Shown in pieces: positions 8,866 through 17,754 of a DNA stretch of 64,000 bases. How positions within the stretch are numbered: the stretch's first letter is position 1; every line of letters starts with the position of its first letter. A model generated the notes under the pieces. The model saw nothing but the letters and a program-made list of their open reading frames with translations, did not search any database and was not told the origin of the DNA. The DNA is from Castellaniella sp034675905 (GTDB taxonomy: Bacteria; Pseudomonadota; Gammaproteobacteria; Burkholderiales; Burkholderiaceae_B): the NCBI RefSeq assembly GCF_034675905.1, contig NZ_JAUCCV010000009.1:62001-126000 (forward strand). Reading direction: 5' to 3'. The position numbers were made by a program, and so were the translations under genes.

Positions 8866-10125
8866 TCATACAAAGGTGTCCACCAGGGCATCCGGGCGGG
8901 CAGCTGTGCGTGGGGCCTGTGCGTGAGCGGTCGTGCTGGACGCTGCCACCATATCGCCATCCAGGCTGAAGACCATGCCGTCGGACGTGCCGGAGGAACC
9001 TTGGGCGGACTGGTCGGCTTGTTGCTGGCCGGCTTGCTGGTCGCTGACATTGGCCTGGCCCAGGGACAAACCCGCCTGGGCTAATTGCTGTTCCAGGTGC
9101 GGCAGTGCGTTTTCCAGCGCCTGGCGCACATTGGCGTGCGGCGAAACGAAGGATGCCTGGGCCAGCGAGTCACCCAGGTGCAGTGTGATGTGGATCGGGC
9201 CCAGTTCGGGCGGATTGACGCGCATCTGGACGGTGTGTCCGGCGAGGCCAGCCTGCGTCAGATTGAGTATCTGGCGGCTGAAATCCTGGGGCCATTGAGG
9301 ACTGCTGAGCGGTGTGGGGACAGCAAGTTGGACGGTGGCCTGGGGATTGGCAGCGGTGGGCAGCAGCGTGGCGCCCAACGCAGATGCTTGGCCGCCAACG
9401 GCGGCCAGCGTGTCTGCCGGGCTGGACAGCGGGGTGGTTTGCAGATGCGCAGTGGCTGCGCTGGCCGCTGCAGTCGTCGGGTTTGCCGGTAATACAGCGT
9501 TGTCGGCAGTCGCCGCCAACGCTGTCGCGGCCCGACTGGCGGTGGCCGCACGGCTGCCAGCGGATGGCGTCGTGGCTGTCGTTGCCGAGGCTATAGATGG
9601 GTTTGAGGCTTGCGCAGCAGGCGTCAGGATTGTTTGAGCGGCGCCGAGGCGGGCATTTCGAGAAGCGGCATCGCCTGCCGTCTGCTGAGAGGATGGTGAG
9701 TCGTTGGCGGCTGTGTCATCTGTCAGCAGGGCGGCGACGGCTTGTCCGCGCTGCGAGGCTGGTTTTGCATCGGTCGCTGCGGTGTCTGTCTTGAGCAAGG
9801 CTGCGGCGCCGGTCTGATGACGCGGCACAGCCAGAGCCTGGATGGGCGCTTGCATCAGCGGCAGGGCGGCGCTATCCAGAATCAGCGCCAGCGTTTCGTC
9901 AGGGCCCAGAGGATCCTGTTTTTTTGTGGTGTCGGTAGGCACAGCATCAGCGCGCCCGGTTTTGGCGGCAGTTTCATCGTTTGCCGCAGCACCGCGCTGA
10001 CTGGACAGTACGTTTGAAAAGGCGGGGGCGTTGTCCTGGGGGGCGCCTGCGTCCGCGGCCCGCGTCGTGCTGTCGGCCGAGGGCGGGCTGGAGTGGGTCG
10101 TCACAGGAAGAACGGGCATGTTCAT
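8866..10125 (-). CDS. fliK: Flagellar hook-length control protein FliK
   Basis: FliK acts as the molecular ruler of the hook and triggers the FlhB substrate switch. The 419-residue product has a long Ala/Thr/Ser-rich N-terminal region of low complexity. The conserved FliK C-terminal domain follows at about 290-385 (LTQAGLAGHTVQMRVNPPELG, shown in part, then VRQALENALPHLEQQLAQAGL). A Gln-rich tail is typical. The start (MNMPVLPV) has no clear ribosome site, and the ATG two codons later is equally possible. It lies 13 bp behind fliJ. Confidence 0.92.
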   Translation of the reverse strand: MNMPVLPVTTHSSPPSADSTTRAADAGAPQDNAPAFSNVLSSQRGAAANDETAAKTGRADAVPTDTTKKQDPLGPDETLALILDSAALPLMQAPIQALAVPRHQTGAAALLKTDTAATDAKPASQRGQAVAALLTDDTAANDSPSSQQTAGDAASRNARLGAAQTILTPAAQASNPSIASATTATTPSAGSRAATASRAATALAATADNAVLPANPTTAAASAATAHLQTTPLSSPADTLAAVGGQASALGATLLPTAANPQATVQLAVPTPLSSPQWPQDFSRQILNLTQAGLAGHTVQMRVNPPELGPIHITLHLGDSLAQASFVSPHANVRQALENALPHLEQQLAQAGLSLGQANVSDQQAGQQQADQSAQGSSGTSDGMVFSLDGDMVAASSTTAHAQAPRTAARPDALVDTFV

Positions 10126-10138
10126 GGCTAGGGCGGAT

Positions 10139-10588
10139 TCAGTGAGGCTGTCTCAAGCGTCGGTACAGGCCGGCAGCGGCTTCGTCGCTGGCGCGCTGTT
10201 CGCGGCGCTGTTCGCGGGTTGCCAACTGGCGAAGCTGGCGGGTTTTCAGAGTTTCGTATGAATTCAGGTGGCGTTTTTCGTGGTGCCACTGCTGGCGCCC
10301 GGCTTCGATTCGTATATCAATTTGGGCGATGATCCTATTTTGCTGGGAAATGGCCTCGTCCAATGTGGCAATAAAGTGCCTAAAGTTATGGTAATTCGAG
10401 GCGGTTACCCCGCTTTCAGTCGTATCCTGAAGTTTCTGCGTGTAGTCGCTGCGGTAGTTGTCCAGGGTTTTGAGCTGGCCCTGGGCCTCGCGCCGCTGAG
10501 CGGCGAGATCGGCCAGCACGCGCCCGGCCTCGTCGAGCTTGTCCTGGGTCAGGTTGATCAGGACATCAAGCGGAGTTTCAGGATTCAT
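10139..10588 (-). CDS. fliJ: Flagellar export chaperone FliJ
   Basis: FliJ (149 residues from MNPETPLDVL) is the central stalk-like coiled coil of the FliI ATPase ring, equivalent to the gamma subunit of F1. The whole protein is predicted coiled coil with many Gln/Arg/Glu residues and no hydrophobic segment. The chosen ATG overlaps the end of fliI by 11 bases; longer forms would run into the fliI reading frame. Confidence 0.92.
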   Translation of the reverse strand: MNPETPLDVLINLTQDKLDEAGRVLADLAAQRREAQGQLKTLDNYRSDYTQKLQDTTESGVTASNYHNFRHFIATLDEAISQQNRIIAQIDIRIEAGRQQWHHEKRHLNSYETLKTRQLRQLATREQRREQRASDEAAAGLYRRLRQPH

Positions 10589-12059
10589 AGGTGATCTCCT
10601 GGCCCAGTACGCCTGCCAGAGCAGAGACGGCAGCCGGATAGTCGACCTGCACATCAATGCCTTGCTGCAGATAGCCTTCGAGCCAGGGGTATCGTTCGAT
10701 TGCCTGGTCGATTTCTGGGTCGTTGCCTGCAGTATAGGCCCCCACGGCGATCAGGTCCCGGTTACGTTGATAACGGGACACCATGCGTTTGAACTGATGC
10801 ACGCAGCGGAACTGGCTGGCCGGCACAATGGCTGACATGACCCGTGATATCGAGGCTTCGATGTCGATGGCCGGGTAGTGGCCGGATTCGGCCAGAGTGC
10901 GTGACAGCACGATATGGCCGTCGAGGATGGCGCGCGCGGAATCCGCAATCGGGTCTTGCTGGTCGTCGCCTTCGGTCAGGACCGTATAGAACGCAGTGAT
11001 CGATCCAGCGGCCAGTTCTCCGCGGGGAGCGCCGTTGCCAGCCCGTTCGACCAGCGTGGGCAATTTGGCGAAAACGGACGGGGGATAGCCTTTGGTCGCA
11101 GGGGGTTCGCCAATCGCCAGGGCGATTTCGCGCTGCGCCATGGCATAGCGGGTCAGGGAATCCATGATCAACAGCACATGTTTTCCCTGGTCGCGGAAAA
11201 ATTCCGCCAGGCGCGTGGCATAGACGGCGCCCTGCAGGCGCAGCAGCGGCGAGACATCCGCAGGAGCGGCGACGACCACTGAACGCGCCAAGCCGTCTGT
11301 GCCCAGATTCAGTTCGATGAATTCCTTGACTTCGCGGCCGCGTTCGCCGATCAGGCCGACCACGATCACGTCGGCTCGCGTGTAGCGGGCCATCATGCCC
11401 AGCAGCACGCTTTTACCGACGCCCGATCCGGCGAACAGGCCCATGCGCTGGCCTCGGCCCACTGTCAGCAAGCCATTGATGGCCCGCACGCCCACGTCCA
11501 GTACTGTGTCGACCGGTGCGCGGGTCAGAGGGTTGATCGGCGCCGCCGTCAGGGGCGCCATATCCAGGTCGGTGGGCAGCGGTTTGCCGTCCAAGGGGCG
11601 ACCGGCGCCATCCAGGACCCGGCCCAGCAGGGCCTGGCCGACCGGCAGGTGGCGGGCCTGGTCGACGCCGACCGGCGAGATGGTCTCCGGGCGTTGGGTG
11701 GTGGGCAGGGGCACAGGGTCCAGCAGCAGGGTTTCCGATGGCACCACGCGCGCGCCAGGGCGCAGGCCGGTGATATCGCTTTGCGGCATCAGGTATAGCG
11801 TATCGGCATGAAAGCCGACCACTTCGGCGTCCGCCCAGAGATCGCGCCCCGGCGAGACCTGCACCCGGCAGGCGGCGCCTACGGGCAGTTGCAAGCCGGT
11901 GGCTTCCAGCACCAGGCCGGTGGCGCGGGTGACGCGACCCTGGCGGCGTGTGGCCAGACGCGCTTCGATACGCTGTTCGCAGAATTCCATCTGGGTCCGC
12001 CAGCGGGCGCCAGCGGTATCCAGCGGGGAGTCAGGGGCCGTCATGTCGGGCCGGGACAT
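10578..12059 (-). CDS. fliI: Flagellum-specific ATPase FliI
   Basis: FliI is the hexameric ATPase of flagellar protein export, related to F1-beta. The product of about 493 residues carries a Walker A loop (GLFAGSGVGKS) and a Walker B strand (HVLLIMDSLTRYA). The F1-type signature (PAIDIEASISR) and the adjoining arginine region are present. The start is uncertain: ATG at 12059 (MSRPDM) overlaps fliH by 29 bases and ATG at 12044 (MTAPDS) by 14; neither has a good ribosome site, as expected for coupling to fliH. Confidence 0.96.
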   Translation of the reverse strand: MSRPDMTAPDSPLDTAGARWRTQMEFCEQRIEARLATRRQGRVTRATGLVLEATGLQLPVGAACRVQVSPGRDLWADAEVVGFHADTLYLMPQSDITGLRPGARVVPSETLLLDPVPLPTTQRPETISPVGVDQARHLPVGQALLGRVLDGAGRPLDGKPLPTDLDMAPLTAAPINPLTRAPVDTVLDVGVRAINGLLTVGRGQRMGLFAGSGVGKSVLLGMMARYTRADVIVVGLIGERGREVKEFIELNLGTDGLARSVVVAAPADVSPLLRLQGAVYATRLAEFFRDQGKHVLLIMDSLTRYAMAQREIALAIGEPPATKGYPPSVFAKLPTLVERAGNGAPRGELAAGSITAFYTVLTEGDDQQDPIADSARAILDGHIVLSRTLAESGHYPAIDIEASISRVMSAIVPASQFRCVHQFKRMVSRYQRNRDLIAVGAYTAGNDPEIDQAIERYPWLEGYLQQGIDVQVDYPAAVSALAGVLGQEITYES

Positions 12060-12807
12060 GCCCGGTTTTCTGGCCCAGCGCCGAGATGATGCGTTGCCAG
12101 CGGGTTTCCAGCGTCGCGTCGACAGATCCCAGCGCGGTTTCCGCGATGCAGCCGCCGCGCGTGATGCGTTCGTCGGCAATCAGGCGGTAGTTGCTGAGGT
12201 CGGGGTTTTGCTGCAAAAAGGTATTGACCAGGCCCAGATCGTCGGGGTGCAGCCGCAGATTCAGCGGTGAGCCGGGCTCCGGACGGGATTGCAGCACATC
12301 CTGGACCAGGGTCAGGATGTGGTCGGGGTGTTCGCGCAGCTGATCGCTCAGCACCTGCTCGGCGATACGGGTGGCCAGGCGGATCAACGATTGCCCGATT
12401 TCTGATTCAAGATCATTGATGGCAGCGGCACAGGCCTGGGCCAGGGCGTTCAGACGAGCAGCTTGTTCCTGGACCAGGGCGGCGCCTTCGGTGTGACCGG
12501 TTTCCAGGCCCTGGGCATGGCCTTCGGCGCGGCCCGCCGCCAATCCTTGGGTATGGCCTTCGGTGCGGCCTGTTTCCAGACCCTGGGCCTGGCCTTCGGC
12601 CAAGCCTTTTTCGTAGCCTTCCTGGTAGCCTTTGTCCAGGCCTTCCTGGCGGGCCTGGGCCAGCGCCTGAGCGCGGCGGCGCAGCAGATCTGCCTGAGGC
12701 GGTTCGGCGTCGGTAGCCCGCCGTTGTTGTTGTGTCCTGAGGGATTCCATTTCCCAGCGCTGCCAGCGGGCACGCATCTGGAGATCCATGGAAGGCTTGT
12801 CAGACAT
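12031..12807 (-). CDS. fliH: Flagellar assembly protein FliH with long glycine-repeat helix
   Basis: FliH (258 residues) holds FliI at FliN and regulates the ATPase, like the peripheral stalk of V/F-type ATPases. The C-terminal half (ATRIAEQVLSDQLREHPDHIL, shown in part, then LRLHPDDLGLV) is the conserved FliH/YscL domain. The middle carries 14 glycines at strict four-residue spacing from residue 56 to 108. This is an unusually long version of the known FliH GxxxG helix and is built in part of 12-residue (36-bp) direct repeats. Confidence 0.95.
   Translation of the reverse strand: MSDKPSMDLQMRARWQRWEMESLRTQQQRRATDAEPPQADLLRRRAQALAQARQEGLDKGYQEGYEKGLAEGQAQGLETGRTEGHTQGLAAGRAEGHAQGLETGHTEGAALVQEQAARLNALAQACAAAINDLESEIGQSLIRLATRIAEQVLSDQLREHPDHILTLVQDVLQSRPEPGSPLNLRLHPDDLGLVNTFLQQNPDLSNYRLIADERITRGGCIAETALGSVDATLETRWQRIISALGQKTGHVPARHDGP
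12484..12642 (-). repeat. GxxxG-coding 36-bp direct repeats inside fliH
   Basis: This stretch codes for residues 56-108 of FliH. Units of the form GLETGRTEGHTQ, GLAAGRAEGHAQ and GLETGHTEG repeat with a 36-bp period, and every fourth residue is glycine. The DNA units are similar but not identical. Confidence 0.8.
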
Positions 12808-13801
12808 ACTGATCGTTGCCCATGCTCAGGTTGATCTGGCCGGCGTCGGCCAGTTTGCGGGCCACCAGCAGGATGGCCTTTTGTTCCGTTTCGACGCGGG
12901 ACATGCGTACCGGTCCTTGGGCCTCGAGGTCGTCGCGCAGGATTTCGGCCGCGCGGTTGGACATGTTCTTGAAGAATTTGGCGCAGAGTTCTTCGCCGGC
13001 GCCCTTCAGGGCGATGGTCAGCGAAGCCGTATCGATTTCCTTGAGGATGAGCTGGATGGCGGCATCCTCGACGTCAGCCAGATTGTCGAAGACGAACATT
13101 TCGTCGACGATGCGCTGCGCCAGGTCGGCATCGATTTCGCGCAGGCTGCTGACCACGGCTTCTTCTTCGGTGGTGTTCATGAAATTGAGGATTTCCGCCG
13201 CCGTGCGGACGCCGCCCATCTTCGAGCGCTTGGCCCCCTGGCCGGACAGGACCTCGTTGAGTACATCGGTGAGCTCGTGCAGCGCAGCCGGTTGTACGCC
13301 GCCGAACGTGGCGATGCGCATCATCACATCATTGCGCGAACGCTCGTTGAGCAGGGCCAGCACGGCCGAGGCGCGGTCGCGTTCCAGGTGCACCAGGATC
13401 GTGGCGATGATCTGCGGGTGCTCGTCGGCGATGAGTTCGGCGACGTTGGCGGGTTCCAGCCAGTTCAGGGCATCGATGCCGGAGCCTGCCCCGTCGCCGG
13501 CATCCAGGATGTCCTCGATGAGACTGGCGGCGCGGTCGGTGCCTAGCGCCTTGGTCAGTACGGAGCGGATGTAGTCATCCGAGCCCAGCGTGACGGCCAT
13601 GAACTGGTCGGCTTCGCGGCGGAAGTCTTCCAGGACCTCGTCGACGTCGGCGCGGGTGACCTGCTTCAGATTGGCCATGGCTGAGCCGATCTGCTGCACC
13701 TCGCGTGAGGTCAGGTATTTGAAGACTTCAGCAGCGGCATCCTCACCGAGAGACATCATGAGGATGGCGCAGCGGTTCAGATCGGGTTCAGGGCTTGGCA
13801 T
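12800..13801 (-). CDS. fliG: Flagellar motor switch protein FliG
   Basis: FliG (333 residues) sits between the MS ring and FliM and makes torque through its C-terminal charged ridge. The N-terminal domain (MMSLGEDAAAEVFKYLTSREV) binds FliF. The middle domain has EHPQIIATILVHL and the EHPQ motif near residue 126. The C-terminal domain has MFVFDNLADVED and GAGEELCAKFFKNMSNRAA-type segments. It overlaps fliF by 14 bases and fliH by 8 bases. Confidence 0.97.
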   Translation of the reverse strand: MPSPEPDLNRCAILMMSLGEDAAAEVFKYLTSREVQQIGSAMANLKQVTRADVDEVLEDFRREADQFMAVTLGSDDYIRSVLTKALGTDRAASLIEDILDAGDGAGSGIDALNWLEPANVAELIADEHPQIIATILVHLERDRASAVLALLNERSRNDVMMRIATFGGVQPAALHELTDVLNEVLSGQGAKRSKMGGVRTAAEILNFMNTTEEEAVVSSLREIDADLAQRIVDEMFVFDNLADVEDAAIQLILKEIDTASLTIALKGAGEELCAKFFKNMSNRAAEILRDDLEAQGPVRMSRVETEQKAILLVARKLADAGQINLSMGNDQYV

Positions 13802-15461
13802 TTTTAGAATCCATCCAGGATCGCAACACCATGGCGACGGCGCGCGGATCGCGTTGGGCCAGTTCGCGGGCAGTGTCCAGGTTTTCCTCGTAGCGGTTCA
13901 TTTCGGAAGCTCGTACCTCGTCCTGGCGGCGTTGTTCGCGCATGGTTTCCAGGTGGGCTTCGTTTTTCACGCGTTCGACCTGGGCGTTGGCAAAGCCCTG
14001 CACAATGGGGCGAATGACCGAGCGCCACAGGAAGAACAGTATCACCAGGACCAGCAGCACCTTGCCGATCTGCAGCGCCAGGTTCTGGTAGGTCGGGTTA
14101 TCCCAAGGCTTGACGGAGGGTTCCTGATTGGTGAATTCACTGTTCACTACGCTGAGCGTATCGCCTCGGTCAACAGAATAGCCCATGGCCTGTTTCACCA
14201 GAGCATTGATGTTGTCCATGTCGGATTGTTCGAGCGGGGCGGGCTCGCCGTCTTTGTCGCGATAGTTGACGACGACGGCCACCGACAGGCGTTGAATCGT
14301 GCCCAGTTCATGCTTGACATGGCTGATGGTGCGGTCGACTTCGTAGTTGACGGTGGCATCGTTGCGCATCGATCCCCGATTGGCGGAGAGCGGCGCGGAA
14401 AGCGTGTTGACGGCGGTTTGTGGCGCCTGCGCAGCGGCGCCCTGCGCCGGATTCTGGGCATTGGCCGCCTGGCCGGCGGGCGCCGTCTGGATGGGGGCCG
14501 TGGCATTGGCCGGGGGCTGGTTGGTCAGTGCGCCCGGCACGCCTTCAGGCGGTGCGATGCCGTTTTGCGCGGAATCGCTGGTCTGCTTGCTGCGCACAGC
14601 TGCCGTACCCGGCGTTTCGTTGGGTCGATAGACTTCGGAGGTCTGTTCGCGCTGAGAAAAATCGACGCTGGCACTGACCTGAGCGCGGACATTGCCCGAG
14701 CCGACGATGGGGGTCAGCAGCGTCAGGATGCGCTGGGTGGTGCGCTGTTCGAGGTCGGTGACGAAGTTGCGACGGGTACTGTCCATGGCGGCTTCGCCGC
14801 TGGGCTTGGACAGCAGCTGGCCGTCCTGGTCAACGATGGAGACATCGGCGGCATTGAGTTTCGGCACGCTGGACGAGACCAGCCAGGAGATCGCGGAAAC
14901 CTGGGCTTCGCTGAGGCTGCGTGCGGGAAACAGCGTGAGCAGCACCGAGGCGGTGGGAGCTTCACGGTCGCGTACGAACAGGGACTGGCGAGGAATGGCC
15001 AGGTGCACCCGGGCGGATTTGACCGGATGCATGGCCTCGATAGAGCGGGCCAGTTCGCCTTCCAGGGCGCGTTGATAGGTGATTTGTTCTGTAAATTGGC
15101 TGGCCCCGAACTGGGGTTTGTCCAGCAATTCAAAGCCTACGCTGCCGCCGCGCGGCAGGCCTTGTTCGGCCAGCTGCAGGCGTAGCGCATAGACCTGATC
15201 GGCGGGTACCAGGATGGTGGCGCCATTGTCGGCAAATTTGTAGGGAATGTTGCGCTGGTTCAGTACCGAGACGATCGCCCCGCCGTCGCGGGATTCGACA
15301 TTGGAAAACAGCGTTTTGTATTCGGGTTCGCGCATCCACATGGAGGCGACGACCAGCAGGGCAACGAAAGCAGCACCCAGGCCCAGCAGCACGGGGCGGG
15401 GCAGGGCCGCCAGCCGCGCCAGGGCGGGATTTTTGTTCATCCAGTCGGCAATCGGGTTCAT
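13788..15461 (-). CDS. fliF: Flagellar MS-ring protein FliF
   Basis: FliF (557 residues) forms the MS ring around the export gate. A membrane helix near residues 24-42 is followed by the YscJ-like ring-building domains (YKTLFSNVESRDGGAIVSVL, QYQRALEGELARSI-type). A long Ala/Pro/Gln-rich periplasmic linker follows at about 315-365, then the second membrane helix near 460. The C-terminal FliG-binding tail is ARDPRAVAMVLRSWM-like. It is the first gene of the long fli operon and diverges from fliE. Confidence 0.97.
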   Translation of the reverse strand: MNPIADWMNKNPALARLAALPRPVLLGLGAAFVALLVVASMWMREPEYKTLFSNVESRDGGAIVSVLNQRNIPYKFADNGATILVPADQVYALRLQLAEQGLPRGGSVGFELLDKPQFGASQFTEQITYQRALEGELARSIEAMHPVKSARVHLAIPRQSLFVRDREAPTASVLLTLFPARSLSEAQVSAISWLVSSSVPKLNAADVSIVDQDGQLLSKPSGEAAMDSTRRNFVTDLEQRTTQRILTLLTPIVGSGNVRAQVSASVDFSQREQTSEVYRPNETPGTAAVRSKQTSDSAQNGIAPPEGVPGALTNQPPANATAPIQTAPAGQAANAQNPAQGAAAQAPQTAVNTLSAPLSANRGSMRNDATVNYEVDRTISHVKHELGTIQRLSVAVVVNYRDKDGEPAPLEQSDMDNINALVKQAMGYSVDRGDTLSVVNSEFTNQEPSVKPWDNPTYQNLALQIGKVLLVLVILFFLWRSVIRPIVQGFANAQVERVKNEAHLETMREQRRQDEVRASEMNRYEENLDTARELAQRDPRAVAMVLRSWMDSKNAKP

Positions 15462-15738
15462 CGAGCGGGAGATGCAGAAGGGGCCGCCAGGCTGCGCCCG
15501 GGCCAGAAACCGTCGGTCTGGATGATATGCATGCTGATGCGGCAGTATGGAAGATGGATGGCGGCCATTATGGCGGGGATTGCGGTTTGGGCAAGCCCTG
15601 AAAAGCCCGGTTTTTGGGGCTTAGTTAGGTTGATATCGCGAATTGCTTGAATTGCCAGGACTTGTTCCTGCTATTGGCAGTCTAGTCACTGGCACGAACC
15701 GCGTATAGTACAACGCTGACCCGTTCTGTCACGGGTCG
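15462..15738. promoter_or_regulatory. Divergent fliF / fliE control region
   Basis: This 277-bp gap must hold the promoters of the long fli operon (minus) and of fliE (plus). A TATAGT at 15704-15709 could be a -10 element for fliE, but no -35 is well placed. A sigma-54 site was looked for: TGGCACG near 15690 is not followed by GC at the right spacing. Immediately before the first ATG of fliE lies a 7-bp hairpin (GACCCGT 15718-15724 / ACGGGTC 15731-15737). No gene is seen here. Confidence 0.5.
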
Positions 15739-16110
15739 ATGCCCGTCAGCAATCTTTTCAATGGCTCCGACATGATCAATTCCCAGGCCCTGGCCAGTGT
15801 TGAAAATCTGCTTTCCCAGATGCGGGCGGTCACGCGCGCGTCCCAGGGGCTGGAGGCTCAGCCAGCGGTCGCTCAGGCGGGGCAGTCAGGCGGGTTTGCG
15901 TCTGAATTGGCTCGGACCCTGAATCGGGTGTCGGATGCCCAGAACGCCGCCAACGCCCAGGCCCGGGCTTTCGAAATGGGCGATCCCAATGTGTCGCTGA
16001 GCAATGTCATGATCGACTTGCAAAAGGCGGGCTTGTCGTTCCAGGCCACGGTGCAGGTGCGCAACCGCCTGGTTGAAGCCTATAAAGAAATCGCCAATAT
16101 GGCCATCTAG
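15739..16110 (+). CDS. fliE: Flagellar hook-basal body protein FliE
   Basis: FliE joins the MS ring/export gate to the rod. The last 60 residues carry the family pattern (NVSLSNVMIDLQKAGLSFQA, then VQVRNRLVEAYKEIANM). The start is uncertain: ATG at 15739 gives 123 residues, while ATG at 15772 (MINSQALASV) gives 112, nearer the usual length. Neither has a clear ribosome site, and the first is closely preceded by a hairpin. The stop codon shares a CTAG palindrome with the stop of the convergent FlhB-like gene. Confidence 0.93.
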   Translation: MPVSNLFNGSDMINSQALASVENLLSQMRAVTRASQGLEAQPAVAQAGQSGGFASELARTLNRVSDAQNAANAQARAFEMGDPNVSLSNVMIDLQKAGLSFQATVQVRNRLVEAYKEIANMAI

Positions 16111-16424
16111 GCCGGGGGCTGAGGCGCTGGTTTTTTAACGATGCCGTCTTTGCCGCCGGTATCCAGGTCGTATAGCCAGGCCAGCAGTTCGGCGATGGCG
16201 ATGTACAGCTTGGGCGGAATGTGGGCATCCAGGTCCACTTGCATCAGCAGGCCCACCAGTTCCGGCGATTCATGAATGTACAGGCCGTGTTCGCGCGCTG
16301 TGCGGATAATGGTTTCCGCCAGGTTGCCGTAGCCCTTGGCGACCACGCGTGGCGCCTGATCCGACGGATCGTAGGTGATGGCCACCGCGCTGGGGCGGTG
16401 AGAATCAGCGGGCCGCGACTTCAT
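16107..16424 (-). CDS. Free-standing FlhB C-terminal cytoplasmic domain protein
   Basis: This 105-residue protein matches only the cytoplasmic C-terminal part of the export switch protein FlhB (SAVAITYDPSDQAPRVVAKG, then AREHGLYIHESPELVGLL). It has no membrane segment and no NPTH self-cleavage motif. Its sequence begins roughly where the FlhB-CC fragment begins after natural cleavage. Such FlhB-like proteins occur in several proteobacteria and can act in substrate switching (family knowledge). It overlaps the upstream FliK-like gene by 20 bases, so the two are likely made together. Confidence 0.85.
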   Translation of the reverse strand: MKSRPADSHRPSAVAITYDPSDQAPRVVAKGYGNLAETIIRTAREHGLYIHESPELVGLLMQVDLDAHIPPKLYIAIAELLAWLYDLDTGGKDGIVKKPAPQPPA

Positions 16425-17751
16425 GTTCTGCAGGATCTGGGTCGGTGATGGGGCCGCCGGACATTGTCACGTTTTCCGGGTCATTGTCGTGATCCACGAC
16501 TGACAGCTGGCTGGCTTGCAGGCCTTGGGCCAGCAGGCGCAAGCGCAAGGGTTCGATGGATTGGTTCAGCTTATCTGCTGATTGGGGCGCCGTCAGGCGC
16601 ATGATCAATTGATCGCCTGACAAGCTGAGCCGCGCCTCGACCTGACCCAGATTGGGCAATTGCAGATTCAGGCGGGTTGACCAGTATTCCTCGGGGGTGG
16701 CGGGATGCTGTCCATCATCAGGCTGGCGTCGGCGAACTTCCATTTGCATGTCTGCGCCTGACCAGGCTTCGCCTTGCCACATGAAACCCTGATTGGCCAG
16801 TACTTCCAGCTGTTGGCGTACCAGTAGCTGTGCCTGGGGATCAATCCCGGGGATAGGGACGTGTGGCGTGGGGTTCTGAGCAGTCGCCGTCTGAGCGGTA
16901 TTGTGCTGGCTTGCCGAGGCATTCGCCTGCGGGCCGGTGTCTTGGGGGGCGGCAGTCTGTGCCTGCTGGATGATGGATGCCAGGGATGTGGCCTGCCCAG
17001 CTTGCTGCCCGGACGGCGTGCCGGGCAGGCTGGGTTGCTGCCCCATCATCTGACCCTGGGGTTCCTGGCGTAGCGCCTGGGGAGATGTCTTGCCCGCAGC
17101 CAATTGCGCCACGTGGGATTCGTAGAACAAGCCGCTGCCCTGGATGGACTGGGACAGCGCGTGGGCGAAACGGGCCGCCAGAGCGCCAGGTTGATTCAAA
17201 CTCGTTGCCAGCTGTGCCCATACCTGTGTGGTGCTGGAGGCGGTCTGGTTCGGGGAGCCAGCGGTGGTGGCGCCCGGGCTGCCGGCGCCGGGTGCGGCTG
17301 CGCCAGCTTGGGCCGTACCGCCGCCTGCTGCCGGCCCTGAGGGTGTCAGCAGGGGGGTTCGCCCTTGGATGATCTGATTGGCCTGTGGAAATTGGTTCAG
17401 CAGGGCCAGAATGATGCGTGCGGCATAGCCCAGGGTGGTGGGGGCGGACTGGGTCGCCCCCTGAAAGGTGGTGGATCGTCCGAGCAGGTTGTCGAGCTGC
17501 ATCTCCCGGCCGGCTTTGCCGACCGCGGCTCGGCGCTGGCCTTCGGCATTGGCTTGGTCGACTGCCTGACGGGGGTCGCGCTGCACAGGGTTTTGCAGTG
17601 CGTGCGGATTTTCGGCGTTGCCCGGCTGGGGGACGGCCTGCGGGCCGGCGCCGGAGACCAGATTGGCCTGTTGTCCCAGGCTTGTCCCCAGCGCGGTATC
17701 GAGGCGCTGGATGAGCAGTGTGCCGAGGTTGGAGGGGGCCCCGATGCTCAT
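16405..17751 (-). CDS. FliK-like flagellar protein
   Basis: The 448-residue product is rich in Ala, Gln, Pro and Thr through its first 300 residues. It ends in a more ordered domain (about 330-425: WQGEAWSGADMQMEVRRR, LNLQLPNLGQVEARLSLSGD, LRLRLLAQGLQASQLSVVDH) shaped like the C-terminal domain of FliK. It stands between fliT and the free FlhB-like gene. That setting suggests a role in export switching or hook control, but the exact function is not known. It is distinct from the fliK of the main operon at 8866-10125. Confidence 0.75.
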   Translation of the reverse strand: MSIGAPSNLGTLLIQRLDTALGTSLGQQANLVSGAGPQAVPQPGNAENPHALQNPVQRDPRQAVDQANAEGQRRAAVGKAGREMQLDNLLGRSTTFQGATQSAPTTLGYAARIILALLNQFPQANQIIQGRTPLLTPSGPAAGGGTAQAGAAAPGAGSPGATTAGSPNQTASSTTQVWAQLATSLNQPGALAARFAHALSQSIQGSGLFYESHVAQLAAGKTSPQALRQEPQGQMMGQQPSLPGTPSGQQAGQATSLASIIQQAQTAAPQDTGPQANASASQHNTAQTATAQNPTPHVPIPGIDPQAQLLVRQQLEVLANQGFMWQGEAWSGADMQMEVRRRQPDDGQHPATPEEYWSTRLNLQLPNLGQVEARLSLSGDQLIMRLTAPQSADKLNQSIEPLRLRLLAQGLQASQLSVVDHDNDPENVTMSGGPITDPDPAEHEVAAR

Positions 17752-17754
17752 GGC

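Noticed and set aside
13590..15185. 531-residue plus-strand frame across fliF
   Set aside because: Antisense shadow of fliF and the fliG start; Gly/Arg-rich composition typical of such shadows.
15685..15710. Sigma-54 promoter for fliE
   Set aside because: TGGCACG is present but the GC doublet is one base off the required spacing.
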